64,000 nt of DNA, from NCBI RefSeq assembly GCF_022682495.2, contig NC_071391.1, positions 17,893,680-17,957,679 on the forward strand. The letters are read 5' to 3'. Positions 1-12,345 of the stretch are shown one piece after another; the first letter of the stretch is position 1, and every line of letters begins with the position of its first letter. A program made the position numbers and the translations under genes. The stretch comes from Desmodus rotundus. Lineage: Eukaryota; Chordata; Mammalia; Chiroptera; Phyllostomidae. Below the pieces are notes generated by a model. It searched no databases. It was given only the letters and a program-made list of their open reading frames with translations, and was not told where the DNA came from.

Positions 1-133
1 TTTGAGTTTGCTGTCAGTAGAATGGAATTGGAGACAAGTTATCTTACCATTCTTTTTATATTTTGAGGAAATATGCTTGGTTTACTGGTTACTTTATTAC
101 AGTTGTTTCTGGAGTAAGGCTTTCTTCATTTAT

Positions 134-150
134 TCAGTCAGTCAGTCAGT
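134..150. repeat. (TCAG)n short tandem repeat
   Basis: 'tcagtcagtcagtcagt', four units. Confidence 0.85.
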
Positions 151-589
151 AAAAATGTCAAAGTTCCTGCCCTTGTACAACATCTGTTCTACTGCATATC
201 AATAGTTGAAAAGGTCTGGAGACTTTATTTTATTGTACCCTTCAAAGGTGATAAAATTTTAATAAACTTGTTGTTTACCTCAGTTTATTGCTGATGTATT
301 TAAAGTGTGGTTGACTGCTGGCTTTATTTAGGTTTTGGTTGAAGCAGGAGGTGTATGAGAAAGCCCATTCAAATCACCCATAATTCTTTCTCAGCTGATA
401 CACATATTTTTCTCTGGATACTATTTAAGAAATTTCACTGAAGTCCCTTTCCTTCCACCTTTTCTTTAATTACCCAAGGATATACCATGTTTTCTGCTAT
501 TTTAATTCTTATCAGTATCATAAGATTCTTTTAATTTTAAGCATAGACATTTATTTATCTCAACCTTGTCTTATTCTCCTCTTCCCACC

Positions 590-655
590 AGTTTTTGTAG
601 TAGAGCAACTAAGATGTAGCACAGTGTCTGATATATAGTATTTGCTCAAATAATA
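590..655 (+). repeat. L2 3' terminal fragment
   Basis: 'gtagcacagtgtctgatata' and 'tagtatttgctcaaataata' are the last bases of an L2 3' end. Confidence 0.5.
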
Positions 656-659
656 AAAA

Positions 660-2500
660 GAAAGAAGGAAATACATTTCAGGTAGCTGTAGTCGCTCCCA
701 TTGAGCCTACTGACCACTTCTGGGGGGACAATAGGATTGAACTTTCTGATGAAGAGTAAACCGCCCCAGATATTCCAACTGTTGAAATGATTGCTGCAAT
801 TGTCTTGCTGCTTTCTTTTCTTAGCTCTTCCTCCTGCGAAAGTGCATTGTTGCTGAAAGGAACTTGATTGTCTGCCAGGGAAAGGGAAAGCCTTTTATCT
901 ATTGCCCATCCTCAGTAGCCTTTGCAGGCTTACTGCAGACTTCATGGTGCATCTTGGATGTGATTCAACTTTCCTGTGGTACTGAGGACTCAGGAGGTGA
1001 GAGGGTAGTTGGGACGCATGCGGGTGCCTGGTCTCTCTCTGTAGTATCAACAGCAGGGTCCCCTGGTTGTGAAGGCTTTGTGTGGTGGGCATCAGTCTAT
1101 GGAAGCAAAATTCTTAGTCTGACTCCCAAGTGAGCTTTGTGAGTCATCATTATTCTTGTCTCATGGTGGTTCTGTTTGTCGCTCATGTATCTGCTCTCAA
1201 TGAAAGAATGGAAAGAGGCAGCTTTCTGGCTTAGACTGATTGACCCTACAATGCAATCGTTAAATGTTTTGAAACTAGGTCTAAATTTGAAGGTGTTAGC
1301 AAATTCACAGGAGGCCATCTTTGTGGGATTTTGAAGTTATTTTCAGTTACAGATTAGAACATGGCAGTGTTTGTAATATCATTTAAGGAGGCGTAATGCT
1401 TCCTTTTGTCATTCTTCCCCTCTGACTGAGATGGGCAACCTTAAGCCGTCTGACAGATTCCTCAGAGCTGACAATCACCACTCCAGCAGATGAGAAGTAG
1501 TAAAATGATGCCACAAATGAGTGCCAATGAAAGTGATAGATCTTTAAAATAAATCGCATACGGCTTCCAAATGAGATGTAATTGGAATGTACTCATCGCA
1601 TTTTGAATTTGGACTCAATAGTAACAGGAAGTTAGTACTAAAACACTGAATAAGAGAATACATAAAATAGGAACCAGAAATAGTGTATATATACATATAT
1701 GGAGGGAAAAAGTCATAAAACATATTCAATGGCTGGCTTTTCCAAATCTGGAAATAGTTAGTATGAAGCATATAAATCATTTATATTTTGAACACCTGAA
1801 TGTGTGTGTGTGTTTTGACCTGTATGCAAGTGTGTATGTGGGTGTGTAAGCTTATCTAGGCCATTTCATCTCCCTATCTTTAAATTTCCAAACACTGGAC
1901 TTAAAAACTATAACCACAATTAGAAAGAAATACTGTAACAAAATTTACATGCAAAAAATGGAAGTAAATTCATATCTTATTCCTTATATTTTGAAGCCAA
2001 GTAAAGGTGAATCTATTAGAATATAGTAACAGTTCAATAAGGTTGATATCCCATTGGATTCTGGGGGTTTTCTGATTAGGAATTCTACATACCTTAGTCT
2101 TTTGGGAGATTGTTGAAGCTGATGTGTATAGATGAAAATCAATTTAGACTATAAGAGCTACTTATTTTTATTTAATTTAACCATAGATATTACCTGAGCA
2201 TGGTAGGTAAACTGAAGTCTTGGAGAGGAAGTGGGCAGAGAAGATGGCAAAGGGAATAGGGAAACTTTATGGATAACGGAAAGGAGAAGAAAAACTGATA
2301 AATGGCTACAGTGGCAAGACTACGTGTTATATGACAGAATGTAGTAGGATGTAATGTTAGAAGATTGGCTTTAAACACATTATGAACAGCCTTGGTGGTC
2401 ATTGAAGAAGTCTCATATTATTCAGCAGGTTTTTTAGCTTATATTAAATATTTACAAAATTGATAGAAAACCCAGAATTATAATGGCTTTTAAAAAATAA
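660..2500. other. No gene seen
   Basis: AT-rich unique or very old sequence with the TG-rich tract at 1799-1848. Short open frames look like chance. Confidence 0.6.
1799..1848. repeat. (TG)n-rich tract
   Basis: A run of 'tg' followed by interrupted 'tgtgtatgtgggtgtgt'. Confidence 0.85.
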
Positions 2501-2860
2501 AGCAGTTTGCTTCTTTCATATGTAAACGTAGATAAGCCATGGCTAGTAATGAGGATTCTGCTGTCATCAGGGATAGAACTTCGTCATCCTCAACATATGG
2601 CTTCCAACTTTTTATCTTTTAGGGTTGCTTCCATTTCAGTGATAAAACCTCCCACCCAGCCTCTTATAAAGGAATGAAGTGGAGGGCATTCTCTGTCTTT
2701 TCAACATTGTCCCCAGAAATTTGCACAGCCACTCTTATTTACATTCTTTTAGCCCAAACATGACTACATCTACTGGCAAATAGGAAGATGGGTAATTTTT
2801 ATTCTACCCAGCTGCCAGGCTAGGTAAAACTCATGAGCTACATTGCTGTAGAAGAAAAGG
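2500..2860. repeat. Possible old interspersed repeat, family not named
   Basis: 'atatggcttccaactttttat' type phrases, with 'tgctgtcatcagggatagaa' and a pyrimidine-rich middle, resemble an old mammalian repeat. Related phrases occur near 12150-12345 ('gggttgcaactgatagaaac', 'cttaagcaaaaaaagtttat') and 43190-43620. Weak support. Confidence 0.3.
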
Positions 2861-4214
2861 AGAATGACTACTTCAGAAATATAGAGTGATTTCTGAAATA
2901 AGACTCTGGATAAATTTTTCTTTTTTATATTTTATACTGTCATTTTGTAATATAAAAGGTGGATTTAATCTAAAGGAGAAATCCATCAGGAAAGGAGAAT
3001 AGGTAAAGTCCTCTTGGAATAGTTCTTTAGTTAATAATTAATGCCTAATATATGACAATAGAGATAGAAGTCTCTATGGATTAAAGTTTTATCGAAGAGG
3101 TAAGAATACAATTTGGCGATTCTCAAATTGCCGAATATAAAAGAACTGAAGTTAATTCTCAATCTTAGTTTCCTATGCAGGATGTGGTCGTGTGCCTAAG
3201 GGAATGACCATGGAGGGAAAACCTGATGTGGAAAAGCTGAACTGGGAAATGCCTAGGAGACATTCCTGTATGCTAAATGTTCACGGCTTGTGCTGCAGAG
3301 GTGAATGCTCTGTGTCTTGTCCTGGAGCAGATCCTAAATCTAGTAACAACCAACACTCAGTTGAGCACAGGTGATGTTTTCTTTTTTAAATATAAATAGG
3401 TGCCTTCATCATACAGTTAGAACCCTTGTATCTCTTCAGTATATATTTATGTGAGGGTGTGCTTTCTTCCCAAGGGTACCTTCCTGTAGTTTTCTTACTT
3501 TTTATAATCTCATCAATTGTTGTTCCTTCATTTGTGTCAACATGTAATTTACTTTATTATGCTGGGGATTTTTTATTCTTTTTCCAAATTTTCTGTAGTA
3601 TATCTTCAGGTAACATCTATTTCAAAAAGAGATAGGAAAGGTCAATATATAGAGTTATTGACTTTTAAAAATGTTATATTTTTGATGAGTAGATTTAGAA
3701 ATTTATATTCAAAATAATATTTGGAACTTTGAAGACAGTGTGCTGTTGTCCCCTGCCATCCTAAGTATCTTTTAAATTTTTTTAATTGATCATTTTTTAC
3801 AAGGCTATGAGGCCTTTCCTTCTCTCCTGTGCCCCACACATATTCTCTTTAAAAGCTTTTTAAATTATCTTTCCAATGCTAAAGTTTATTCAACATAAGT
3901 CTGAGTACAGATTTTCTTTTATTGATACTATTGGACACTGGAGAAAATATTTCAATCTTGAAGACTAAGGATCTTCTTTAACTTGAGGGAACTTTATTAT
4001 TATTATTTTTCCTTCTGCCATCTCTATTTTTTTTTAATTGTGAAACTCCACTTAGACATCTTTTGGAGCCTCTAAACCTATACCTTTTCAGAATTAATTT
4101 CTCACATATTTTCTATCACTTTGTTCTTTTTGCTCTATATTCTGAAAGGATTCCTTGATTTTTACCTTTCAAGTATCCTGTTAGGTAGTCAAGTTCAGGA
4201 TTCCATCCAAATGT
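2861..4214. other. No gene seen
   Basis: Very AT-rich. The part from about 3430 to 4200 has the look of an old antisense LINE, but I cannot place it. Confidence 0.55.
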
Positions 4215-4850
4215 AGCTGATTTCTCAACAGGAACTTGAAAGGCCAGAAGGGAAGGGCACAAATATGCAAAGTAGGCAGAGACTTACAACCAGGATTACT
4301 CTACCCAGTTGGGCTATCCTTGAGAATTAAAGGAGCAGTGAAGAGTTTCCCAGGTAAGAGACACTGAAATAAAGAACAAACTGACAATAGCCACAGGGGA
4401 GCAGGAAGGGGGATAACGGGGAAAAGAAGGGAAAGGGTCATCAAGGAACATGTATAAAGGACCCAGGGACAAAGCCAAAGGAGGGAAGGATTGAGGGAGG
4501 GAGGTGGAGGTGGGTGGAGTAGGGGAAAGTGGTGATGAGAAAATGGAGACAACTGCACATGAACAATAAAAATAATAAAATTTAAAAAAAGTAAAAAATA
4601 AGAGTTTCCCAGACAAGTAAAAGCTAAAGGAGTTCATCACAACCACACCAGTATTACAAAAAAGTTAAAGGGACTTTTTTAAGTAGAAAAAAAAATATCA
4701 AAAATAGGAGTAAGAAAATATAGGAAATAAAATGTTTTCACTGACAAAGGCAAACAGAAAAATCAGTCGATGAACCATATAAACTTAGTGTAAAGGTTAA
4801 AAGACAAATGTAGAAAAATCATGTGATAATCATAATTTGGATTTACAGGA
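4215..4850 (+). mobile_element. Old LINE (L1/HAL1-like) fragment, interrupted at 4354-4599
   Basis: The phrases 'ctacccagttgggctatcct', 'ctaaaggagttcatcacaac' and 'agttaaagggacttttttaa' are those of an old mammalian L1-type repeat. The family name is from memory and not certain; the split by the younger insertion is clear. Confidence 0.5.
4354..4599 (+). mobile_element. Short L1 3' UTR insertion with 13-bp TSD
   Basis: A G/A-rich segment ending 'tgaacaataaaaataataaa' and an A-rich tail. Its end resembles the one at 32130-32312. TSD 'aagagtttcccag' lies at 4341-4353 and 4600-4612. It interrupts an older LINE-like sequence whose two halves (4215-4340 and 4613-4850) read continuously when it is removed. 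Confidence 0.82.
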
Positions 4851-7144
4851 TCTCTCACTTTTTAAAATAGCATTATTGCTTTTAATAAATTGCTACAATA
4901 TGCATATACATAATATTCATATAAGTTAATCATCCTTCTTGGTTAATACTATTTTTTAATCTGAGAGTTTTCTTTAGCATTCATATTTTTTTCTCAAATT
5001 TCTGGTAATCTTTAGTTAATGATTTATATGCCATTAAAGGGATATTTATGCTGATTAGTATATGTGGTGGATATTATTTTTTTCTGCACCTGAGTAGTCC
5101 TTTTTCTGCAGGTTGTCTCTCAAATAACAGGAGGCCATAGGCTAGTAGAATAAAAGCAAAAGATATAGGCCTCAGAAGTGTCTCCTTAGGTATTGAGAAC
5201 AAGGAATTAGCAGAGATAGGCAATTCCACATATCCTACTTGGGGCATTCACCATGCATCAATCCCAATGCTTCCTTCACATACTAATATGGCCATTAATA
5301 TTCATGTCCATACAGTTTAAAATTCACAGATAAAATGAACTGGCCAGCACAGAGAGATGAAAAAGTATGCTCAGAATACAGTTCTGCACTATTTATTTCA
5401 ATTACAGGTCTGAGGTAAGAGTACCAATGTCACCAATACAAAGGGTTGCAAAGGGACATTTAAAGGAGAGCCTCATACGAGGTTTTGATGAATTCTGGAG
5501 GCAACAGTATCTGTAAAAGGAGGATGTGCCTGGGGAAAGGTAATAGAATGGACCTTTTTCTCTCCCTCATGGGAGTATAAAATGAAATAAGTACTCAGGG
5601 AAAAGAGAATAAGGACAGATGAACAATTCAAGCATAGAATATTAAGTACATCAGAAATAGGAATCCAGTCTCTCCCCATTTTACCTACCTTTCCTTTCTT
5701 AGGGAATCTCACACCTATCATTGAAATAAATAGGGTGGAAGTATGCTTAGGGAGTATTACATAAGTCTGGTCATGTTGCCCAGCTTCCTGCCTCCAGGCA
5801 GAATTCTAGTTAAATAATTCTGGACAGATGGATGCCTATCCTTGGGGAGCAGGGACACAGGCAGGAGTGAGGATGGATACAGAAGTACCCTGTCAGCCTG
5901 CTTCCATCTGGAGCTAGTGACACCTCATTTTGTACAAAAACAGTAACCATGCTGTTTAAATGATGCTCAGTGTGATTTCATTGTGGGAGGCTGGCTTCAG
6001 GAGCATTCTATTTTCCATATGGTCCAAAGTATGTTATATTTTAGAGCTTGAACTTGTCACCTGGTCTCATTTTGGAGGTGAATTAATTTTCTACAAGTGT
6101 GGACAACAGGTTAAAGGCAGCTGTGCTCTGTCTTCATTGTTGGGATGCACATGACAGATGACATTCCCATGAATAATACACCCAAGGCTTTGTGCTATTT
6201 CTGCCTTGCCTGTTCCACTTAAGAGGATAGTGAATAACACCACACACTACCCCTCCAACTTTGGAATCATTTGAAAATTGAAAGAGTAATTAAATATCAG
6301 CATTTCTACTGATAAAAGTAAATTAAGGAATAAACACATGGAATTTTTAATTCTCACTACTGCACATCAGCACTCAAGCCTTATCCTTGGACCAGCTCAC
6401 ACGAGTAGGAATCACTAAATAGACAAGTAATTGGAAAGCTAAAAGAGACATATTTCTTCATTACATTGAGCTCCAGTAGCAGGGTTAGTGAGGGATGAAT
6501 ACTTACATGTGTATATGGAAGACAAACATAAGTCATGACCCAAGATCAAAAAACTTTTTTTCACACACTGCCAGGGCAGGAATTCCAAAAGAGAGAACCA
6601 AGAAGAAGTTGAATTGCCCAAGTTTATTCTCCCACTGTTACCTTTTAGATAAATTGCTCTTTGCTGAAAAGGATGAATCTAATAACCTCTTTCCAGCAAT
6701 TCCAAGATGATGTATGTTCTTACTCTAAATGCAAGAGTAGAAGTGATAAAAGAAAAAGAGATATATTTTACTCACATTAACTCTCGGTAATTCAATGTAT
6801 AGCTCTCTCACATTAGAAAAGACTGTAGAGCACAAATGAGTGAGGTGACAAGATTGTACAGATGTCACTGAGTATTGTATTATCTAAAATAGGATTTTAA
6901 CTATGATGACTTACATTTGCATACTATGGTAACATACCATAGCTGTTAGCGACAAATCACTCACTGATCTAAGCAAATATAACTCTTCAAGTAATCACTT
7001 AATAATCATGTTGGTAAAATACTAGGAAAATATTCACCACAGAAAACAAGTCTGAAGAAAAGAAAATATTAGAGATACAAGATCCAGTATACCTCACGCA
7101 CCCTCTTTGCTAACTCAGTTCATTGAAGAGCAACCATGAAGTCT
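4851..7144. other. No gene seen
   Basis: AT-rich, no repeat recognised with confidence. Confidence 0.6.
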
Positions 7145-7410
7145 TTACTCTTTACTTTTAATATTCTTAACATCTTCATTGAGACATAATTCACATATCA
7201 TAAAACTCATTTAAAATGTACCAATTTTTAGTATATTTAGAAAGCCCTGAAACCATCACCACTATGTCAATTTAGAACATTTTCATTACCCCAGAATGAA
7301 TTTATGTATCAATTTGCAGTCATCCCCTAACAATTCTCCAACTTAGGGGAAACCCATTCTACCTACGTTCTCTACAGATTTCTCAACTCTGGACATTTCA
7401 TATAATGTGT
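7145..7410 (-). mobile_element. Old L1 fragment
   Basis: 'cattgagacataattcacat', 'gaaaccatcaccactatgtc' and 'ctctggacatttcatataat' match the reverse strand of old mammalian L1 3' sequences. Degenerate, with no intact ORF. Confidence 0.72.
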
Positions 7411-8875
7411 AGGTGTAAACCTTTTCATTTGTTTCTGGGTTTGGTTTTCTAGTATTTTATGGGGATCTTTATTCCTCTTTATTCATAAAGAATATTGATC
7501 TATAGTTTTCCTTTCTTTGAATCTTTTTTCCCAGCTTTTGCTCTTTGGGTAACATCACATTAGTCTTAATTAACAACCAAACTATTTAACACATATATGC
7601 GAGTCAATGGCTTAGAAGTTTATTTACATCAGTAATGTGTCTTTAATCGGTATAAAGCATGAAGATCATATATATTAACCAAGCAAGCATAGCTTTAGAG
7701 ATGAAGAGTGAGAGGAGAAATAAGTGTATTTTAGGAATGGGCCTTCTCAATGATGTTTGTCCTACTCTGAACACATATAATAACCAAGGCTTGCTTTAAT
7801 AACAACACATTGTTGGTATTTATTTATTCCTGATGATGAATACAGTTACAGAAACATTAAAAAATACTACACAATCTAAAAAGACTATTCTTGAAGGATA
7901 ATTATCCAGAGGCTATTGAAAACCCAAGGTAACTGCCAAAGTGGAGATTGAAGCTGTGCTTCACCTTCCTTGTGTCTCTCAGGTTGAATTGTGACAGTTT
8001 GCCCCTTAGATGAAAGTGTATTTAGCCAGATAATTAGCTTTCATTGAAGTTCATTGCTGTTTTGCTCTCTTTTCTCAAGAGCACCTACTATATTTTTACT
8101 CAGATGTTTAATTTCATGACAACGCTGCTCCCTCTCACTAGGGATACCACTAAAAGAATAAAAAGCCAAAGGTGTTATTCCCCATCTATGCCTAGAGTAG
8201 AGTATGTGTTCGTGGGAACAGAGACATAATTGCAACTTATAAGCGACTGGCTGTGAAGCTAGTTGTCAAAACTTGATTCTACTACCAACTAAATAAGGGA
8301 GTTTGGAAAATTTCTTTAAATTATGGGAACTCAGTTTTTCCTATTTTAAAAGAAAAAGCTTAGCTGAAGTAATCACTAGAATTCATGTTTAAGAATTTTT
8401 TAAAATACCCTGATAGTAAATGGGAATTTTTAAAAAAGGATTTATCTGCTTATTTTTGCTATAAAAATGAACTACATTCTCCTAGAAATACGAAGAGACT
8501 GGGGTTTTTCGTTTGTGTTTGTTTGGTTATTTGGTTTTGTTGTTGTTGTTTGCTTTTAGCTAAATGAGTAGCAAAACAAACAAAAAACATTTCAATAACT
8601 GGAATAATTAGAGGTGGTGAGAAAGATTAAGACCCAAGGCTTCTAAATTTGGAGTAAAATGTTTCTTGCCTCTTGTAGATTACTCTAGAAGCATTCCAAT
8701 CATTTGAGTAGGGCCTTGTGAAAGAACTGTGATGGTAATAGCTTGGGAGGAGTTTCCAGATATGCTTACCACTGTGTGGCTCTCTCTAGCAGGCCAGCTC
8801 ACACAACAAATGCACCAAGATGGATCCCTTCTGCACTGGTGATGGGGCAGAAATTTATGCACTTGGAGGCAGAAA
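7411..8875. other. No gene seen apart from a MIR at 8245-8345
   Basis: AT-rich, with a T/G-rich stretch at 8502-8560. The part from 8690 to 8875, just before the inverted L1, is unassigned. Confidence 0.55.
8245..8345 (-). repeat. MIR fragment
   Basis: 'ttgattctactaccaactaa' followed by 'ttatgggaactcagtttttc' matches MIR in reverse. Confidence 0.55.
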
Positions 8876-9605
8876 GTGGCTCTCAATTCCATTTAAATTT
8901 TTGCAGTACATCCATACTGCCTTCCACAGTGGCTGCACCAGTCTGCATTCCCACCAACAGAGCACAAGGGCTCCGTTTTCTCCACATCCTCTCCAGCACT
9001 TGTTGTTTGTTGATTTATTGATGACAGCCATTCTGACAGGTGTAAGGTGAAATCTCATTGTAGTTTTAATTTGCGGATAAAAAAGCTGTGATGCATTTAC
9101 AAAATGGAATACTACTTAGCCATTAAAAAAGAAAGCTTACTCTTGGCAACAGCTTGGATGGACCTGGTGAACATTATGCTAAATGAAAGGAGCCAGTCAC
9201 AGAAAAACAAGTACCATATGATTTCCCTCATATGTGGAATTAAAGCACAAGATGAACTAAGAAGCAAAATACAGGCAGACTCACAGATAGAGAGCAGTCT
9301 GACAGCTGTCAGGGGATGGGATTGGGACTGGGTGGGGAGTGAAAGTATTGAGCAAAAAACAAGCAAAAAAGGAGATAGAAAAACTCATGGACGACAGTGG
9401 TGATTTCCAGGGGAAGGGAAAGGGATGGAGGGAGATGGAGGGGGAATGGGGGGGATAATGGTGATGATTGGAGACTTGATGGGGGTGGTGAACACACAAT
9501 GTACTGTACAGATGATGTGTTGTGGAATTGTGAACCTGAACCGTGTATAATTTTGTTAACTAGTATCACCCCACTAAATTCAATAAAAAGGAAAAAATAA
9601 AAACA
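8876..9605 (+). mobile_element. LINE-1 3' end with 5' inversion
   Basis: 9076-9605 is the L1 3' end on the plus strand: 'MEYYLAIKKESLLLATAWMD' at 9104, 'NEMLNERSQSQKNKYHMIS'-like ORF2 end, a G-rich 3' UTR and an A-rich tail at about 9583-9605. 8876-9075 is L1 on the opposite strand. There the minus-strand reading gives '[20 protein letters not shown]', a segment that lies upstream of the plus part in L1 ORF2. A head-to-head join at about 9075/9076 with a few hundred bases missing between the two parts is the usual product of twin priming. The 5' edge is approximate and no TSD was assigned. Confidence 0.88.
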
Positions 9606-9854
9606 AGCCAAACACATGCAAACAAGCAAAAAGCAAGAGGATGAGATGGTGTAGAGTCATTCTTTTCTTTTTTTATATCATCTATGAAACTGATATTGGA
9701 TAGGACTACTTTAATACTGTTAAATGCAACATAATCATTAATTTAAAAAAATACTTACTGAAGAATCATTAAGTAAGACAATCCTAACTCTTACAATTCT
9801 AAAATCATTATAATATTAACCATTGAAAATGTTAAGACAGGGGTTACGAGAATA

Positions 9855-10055
9855 GGTTCTGGTTCATTCCACATTCTAACACTTAATACTTGTGTACTTT
9901 GAAAAATTTATGTAAACCCTTTGGTCGTTAGTTTTATCACCCACAAAAAAGTAGGTTATGATATAACCTGCCTTATAGCCTTGATAAGAGAACTAGATTA
10001 ATTCATATAAGGCATTTCAAAAGTTCCTGGAACACTCACTAAATATTAAATAATA
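9855..10055 (-). repeat. MIR fragment
   Basis: 'cgttagttttatcacccaca', 'ttatagccttgataagagaa' and 'aagttcctggaacactcact' match MIR in reverse. Confidence 0.6.
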
Positions 10056-10279
10056 TTATGTATATTTTATCTCTGGTAAGGTCTCCCTGAATGATTTTTT
10101 CACCATAAGTCTTTAAGCAAAATTTGTTGTATTGAACAGAATTTGGCTGAAAATCTTTGTTAGGAGACTAACCATTTTATAATATAAAATTTTAACATAT
10201 TGTAAAAAAAATGAACCATACCAATGTACCGTTTAATGGAGAAGAGGGATTAATAATGCAAAGAGTATACTTCCTCCCA

Positions 10280-10985
10280 AAATGTGACTGACGCTGAAAA
10301 GATGAATGACCCAACACTGCGCTGGAACACTCATTTTCCTACTGTTTGTTGTTACCTTAGCATTGTACGTGTCCCTCATCCAGAGTGAAATGGTAACCCT
10401 TCGGTTAACATTTAGTGAGTTGTCACAGCATGATGAAGGTCTGTCTCCTCAGGGTGCTCCACTGGGCATGGCCAGACGGCCCCTGGGGGAGACAAACATT
10501 TGCGGAGTTTTGACATATGGTGGAATCTGACTGTGAAAGTGCTGGCACCCAGTTTGAAGACATTTCCCCAGGTGATATATGAATAGCCGAAACATGAGTC
10601 TCATCCGTGACATTATTCTGCAGGACAACAAAGTTGGCATGGGAATTTGCCCATCCAAAAGCCTAACACTTCTTACCAGAAACAATAATTTACTACAGAT
10701 CTATGCTCCCGATACTAGTTAAGAGTAATCCCCTACTGCAGGGACCGATTGGGGTGGTGCTTTGTTTCTTGTCTCAGTTGTGTAATCTTTCCCAACTACT
10801 GGGAAAATTCCCATGGTGCCAGAACACAGAGCTGTAATTTCCCGGTGCAGCGGGCCATTACTGCTCTTTCCTTGGTCTATAACAGCACACAAAGTACAGA
10901 CAACAGCCAGATGCGTGATTGCTCAGCAGGTGGAACCAGCCCTTCCTGTTAGTCTTGGGCCGACAATCTCAAAAGTACGTATCAA
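10280..10985. other. Unassigned block, less AT-rich than its surroundings
   Basis: No repeat recognised from about 10280 to 10985. Contains 'ccagacggcccctgggggag' and 'gcagcgggccattactgctc'. Short open frames on both strands look like chance. Could be a regulatory block or an old, unrecognised repeat. Confidence 0.2.
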
Positions 10986-11499
10986 GAAATTAAACATGTA
11001 GCAAGAAACAATTTCAGACAGATTCATTTTGAACACATAGAACAATTGATATTGGAATTTATGGCCAGAGTCATTCTTGTCTTCTACATCTATGTCCATT
11101 CTTTGAATGCAAGTTACTTTTTTTGATCTCAAAATGTTGCATCTATTGAATGTGGTTTCAGACACATTATAGGCTGTTTGAGCTAGAATATGTTCTATTG
11201 TCACTCTTTTCTAAGTTGAGATTTAAAACCAGAGAAATGACAAGCCTTAGCAAGGTCACACGGTGCGTTATCAGCAAAACTGATATTGTAATACAAATGT
11301 GCTCAATAAAAATTCACTATTATATCTGTTGCTCAAAGCTTATTTGATCTCCACAGTCACCTTTAGGTCTGAAATTCACAGAATATCCTTCAATTCTGTT
11401 TCCCTAGAACACCATATTTTATTCCTTGAGACAGTGTTTAAAGGTCAAGTTTTTAATGGAAACTTTCCCCAGTACCTTTAACCACAGAGAGTGGATTTC
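10986..11499. other. No gene seen
   Basis: AT-rich, nothing recognised. Confidence 0.6.
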
Positions 11500-11695
11500 T
11501 TCCCTTTGCTTCTATAGTATTTGATTCTTGTCTCTAACATTGCATTTATCTTATCACATTTCAATTATTTATATATCGGTCTATCTCCAGCTGCACCTAG
11601 AGTGCTTTTGCTGTCTTAATCTCTGGGGGTATTTTCAGTCCCTTATTGGTTAGTTGGTGCTCAAAAATGTTTTCAGAATGAATGACTAAGTGAAG
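11500..11695 (+). repeat. L2 3' end fragment
   Basis: 'ctatctccagctgcacctag' and 'gttggtgctcaaaaatgttt' followed by 'agaatgaatgac' fit a diverged L2 3' end. Confidence 0.5.
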
Positions 11696-11892
11696 CCCTC
11701 ACCTGGAGTGTATACTTAGTATTTTCCCACCTTTCCTTGGAGTCAAGTTCATAAACTCACTGAGTTCATAATGAGGCACTTTGTACTTTTTGTAATGACT
11801 CTATCAATAAAGGAGTATTAGATAATTCATCCTTTTATGAAACACAACAGGCCACTCTACTTTATAAAGAAAATTGATCCACCATAACTTTT

Positions 11893-12095
11893 ACACAGCA
11901 CTTTCAATTTCTGGAAAATTCGTACATTCATTGTATCATTTGATCTTTACTACAACCCTGTAATATAGTTGGGAAGGATATTATTACAGCCTTCTCACAG
12001 ATGAGTTCAATAAGACTCAGATAATTAAAAGGATACAATTCTGAATTGAGGGTTTTTGACTCCAAAATTAGTTCTTGTTCAATTGTAACATGATA
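11893..12095 (+). repeat. MIR copy
   Basis: 'agcactttcaatttctggaa', 'cattgtatcatttgatcttt', 'actacaaccctgtaatatag' and 'acagatgagttcaataagac' follow the MIR core and 3' part. Its segment 11903-11966 reappears inside the SINE at 13285. Confidence 0.75.
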
Positions 12096-12149
12096 CCCTC
12101 TTTTAAACATCTGAACTCTCCAGAAAGCGAAATCTTCACCGGAGCCAGT

Positions 12150-12345
12150 TTTCTAAATCAGCCAAGGCTCTTTGGGTTGCAACTGATAGAAACTCAGCTC
12201 AACCTGCCTTAAGCAAAAAAAGTTTATTTCATCACAAAAATACATATGCTAAGGGTAACTTCGGGAGGGACCCTTAGTTCTATCAGCTCAGACCAGGGCA
12301 TCAAAAATAATCTTTTTGCTTCCCTCATTTTTTGGAGCAATGCTT
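12150..12345. repeat. Possible old interspersed repeat, family not named
   Basis: 'gggttgcaactgatagaaac', 'tcagctcaacctgccttaag' and 'caaaaaaagtttatttcatc' are phrases of a common old mammalian repeat whose name I cannot give with confidence. Confidence 0.4.

Noticed and set aside
4301..4646. Proline/serine-rich minus-strand frames of 85-110 codons
   Set aside because: They are the reverse of the G-rich L1 3' UTR insertion. The frames at 9281-9629 and 32126-32329 have the same cause.
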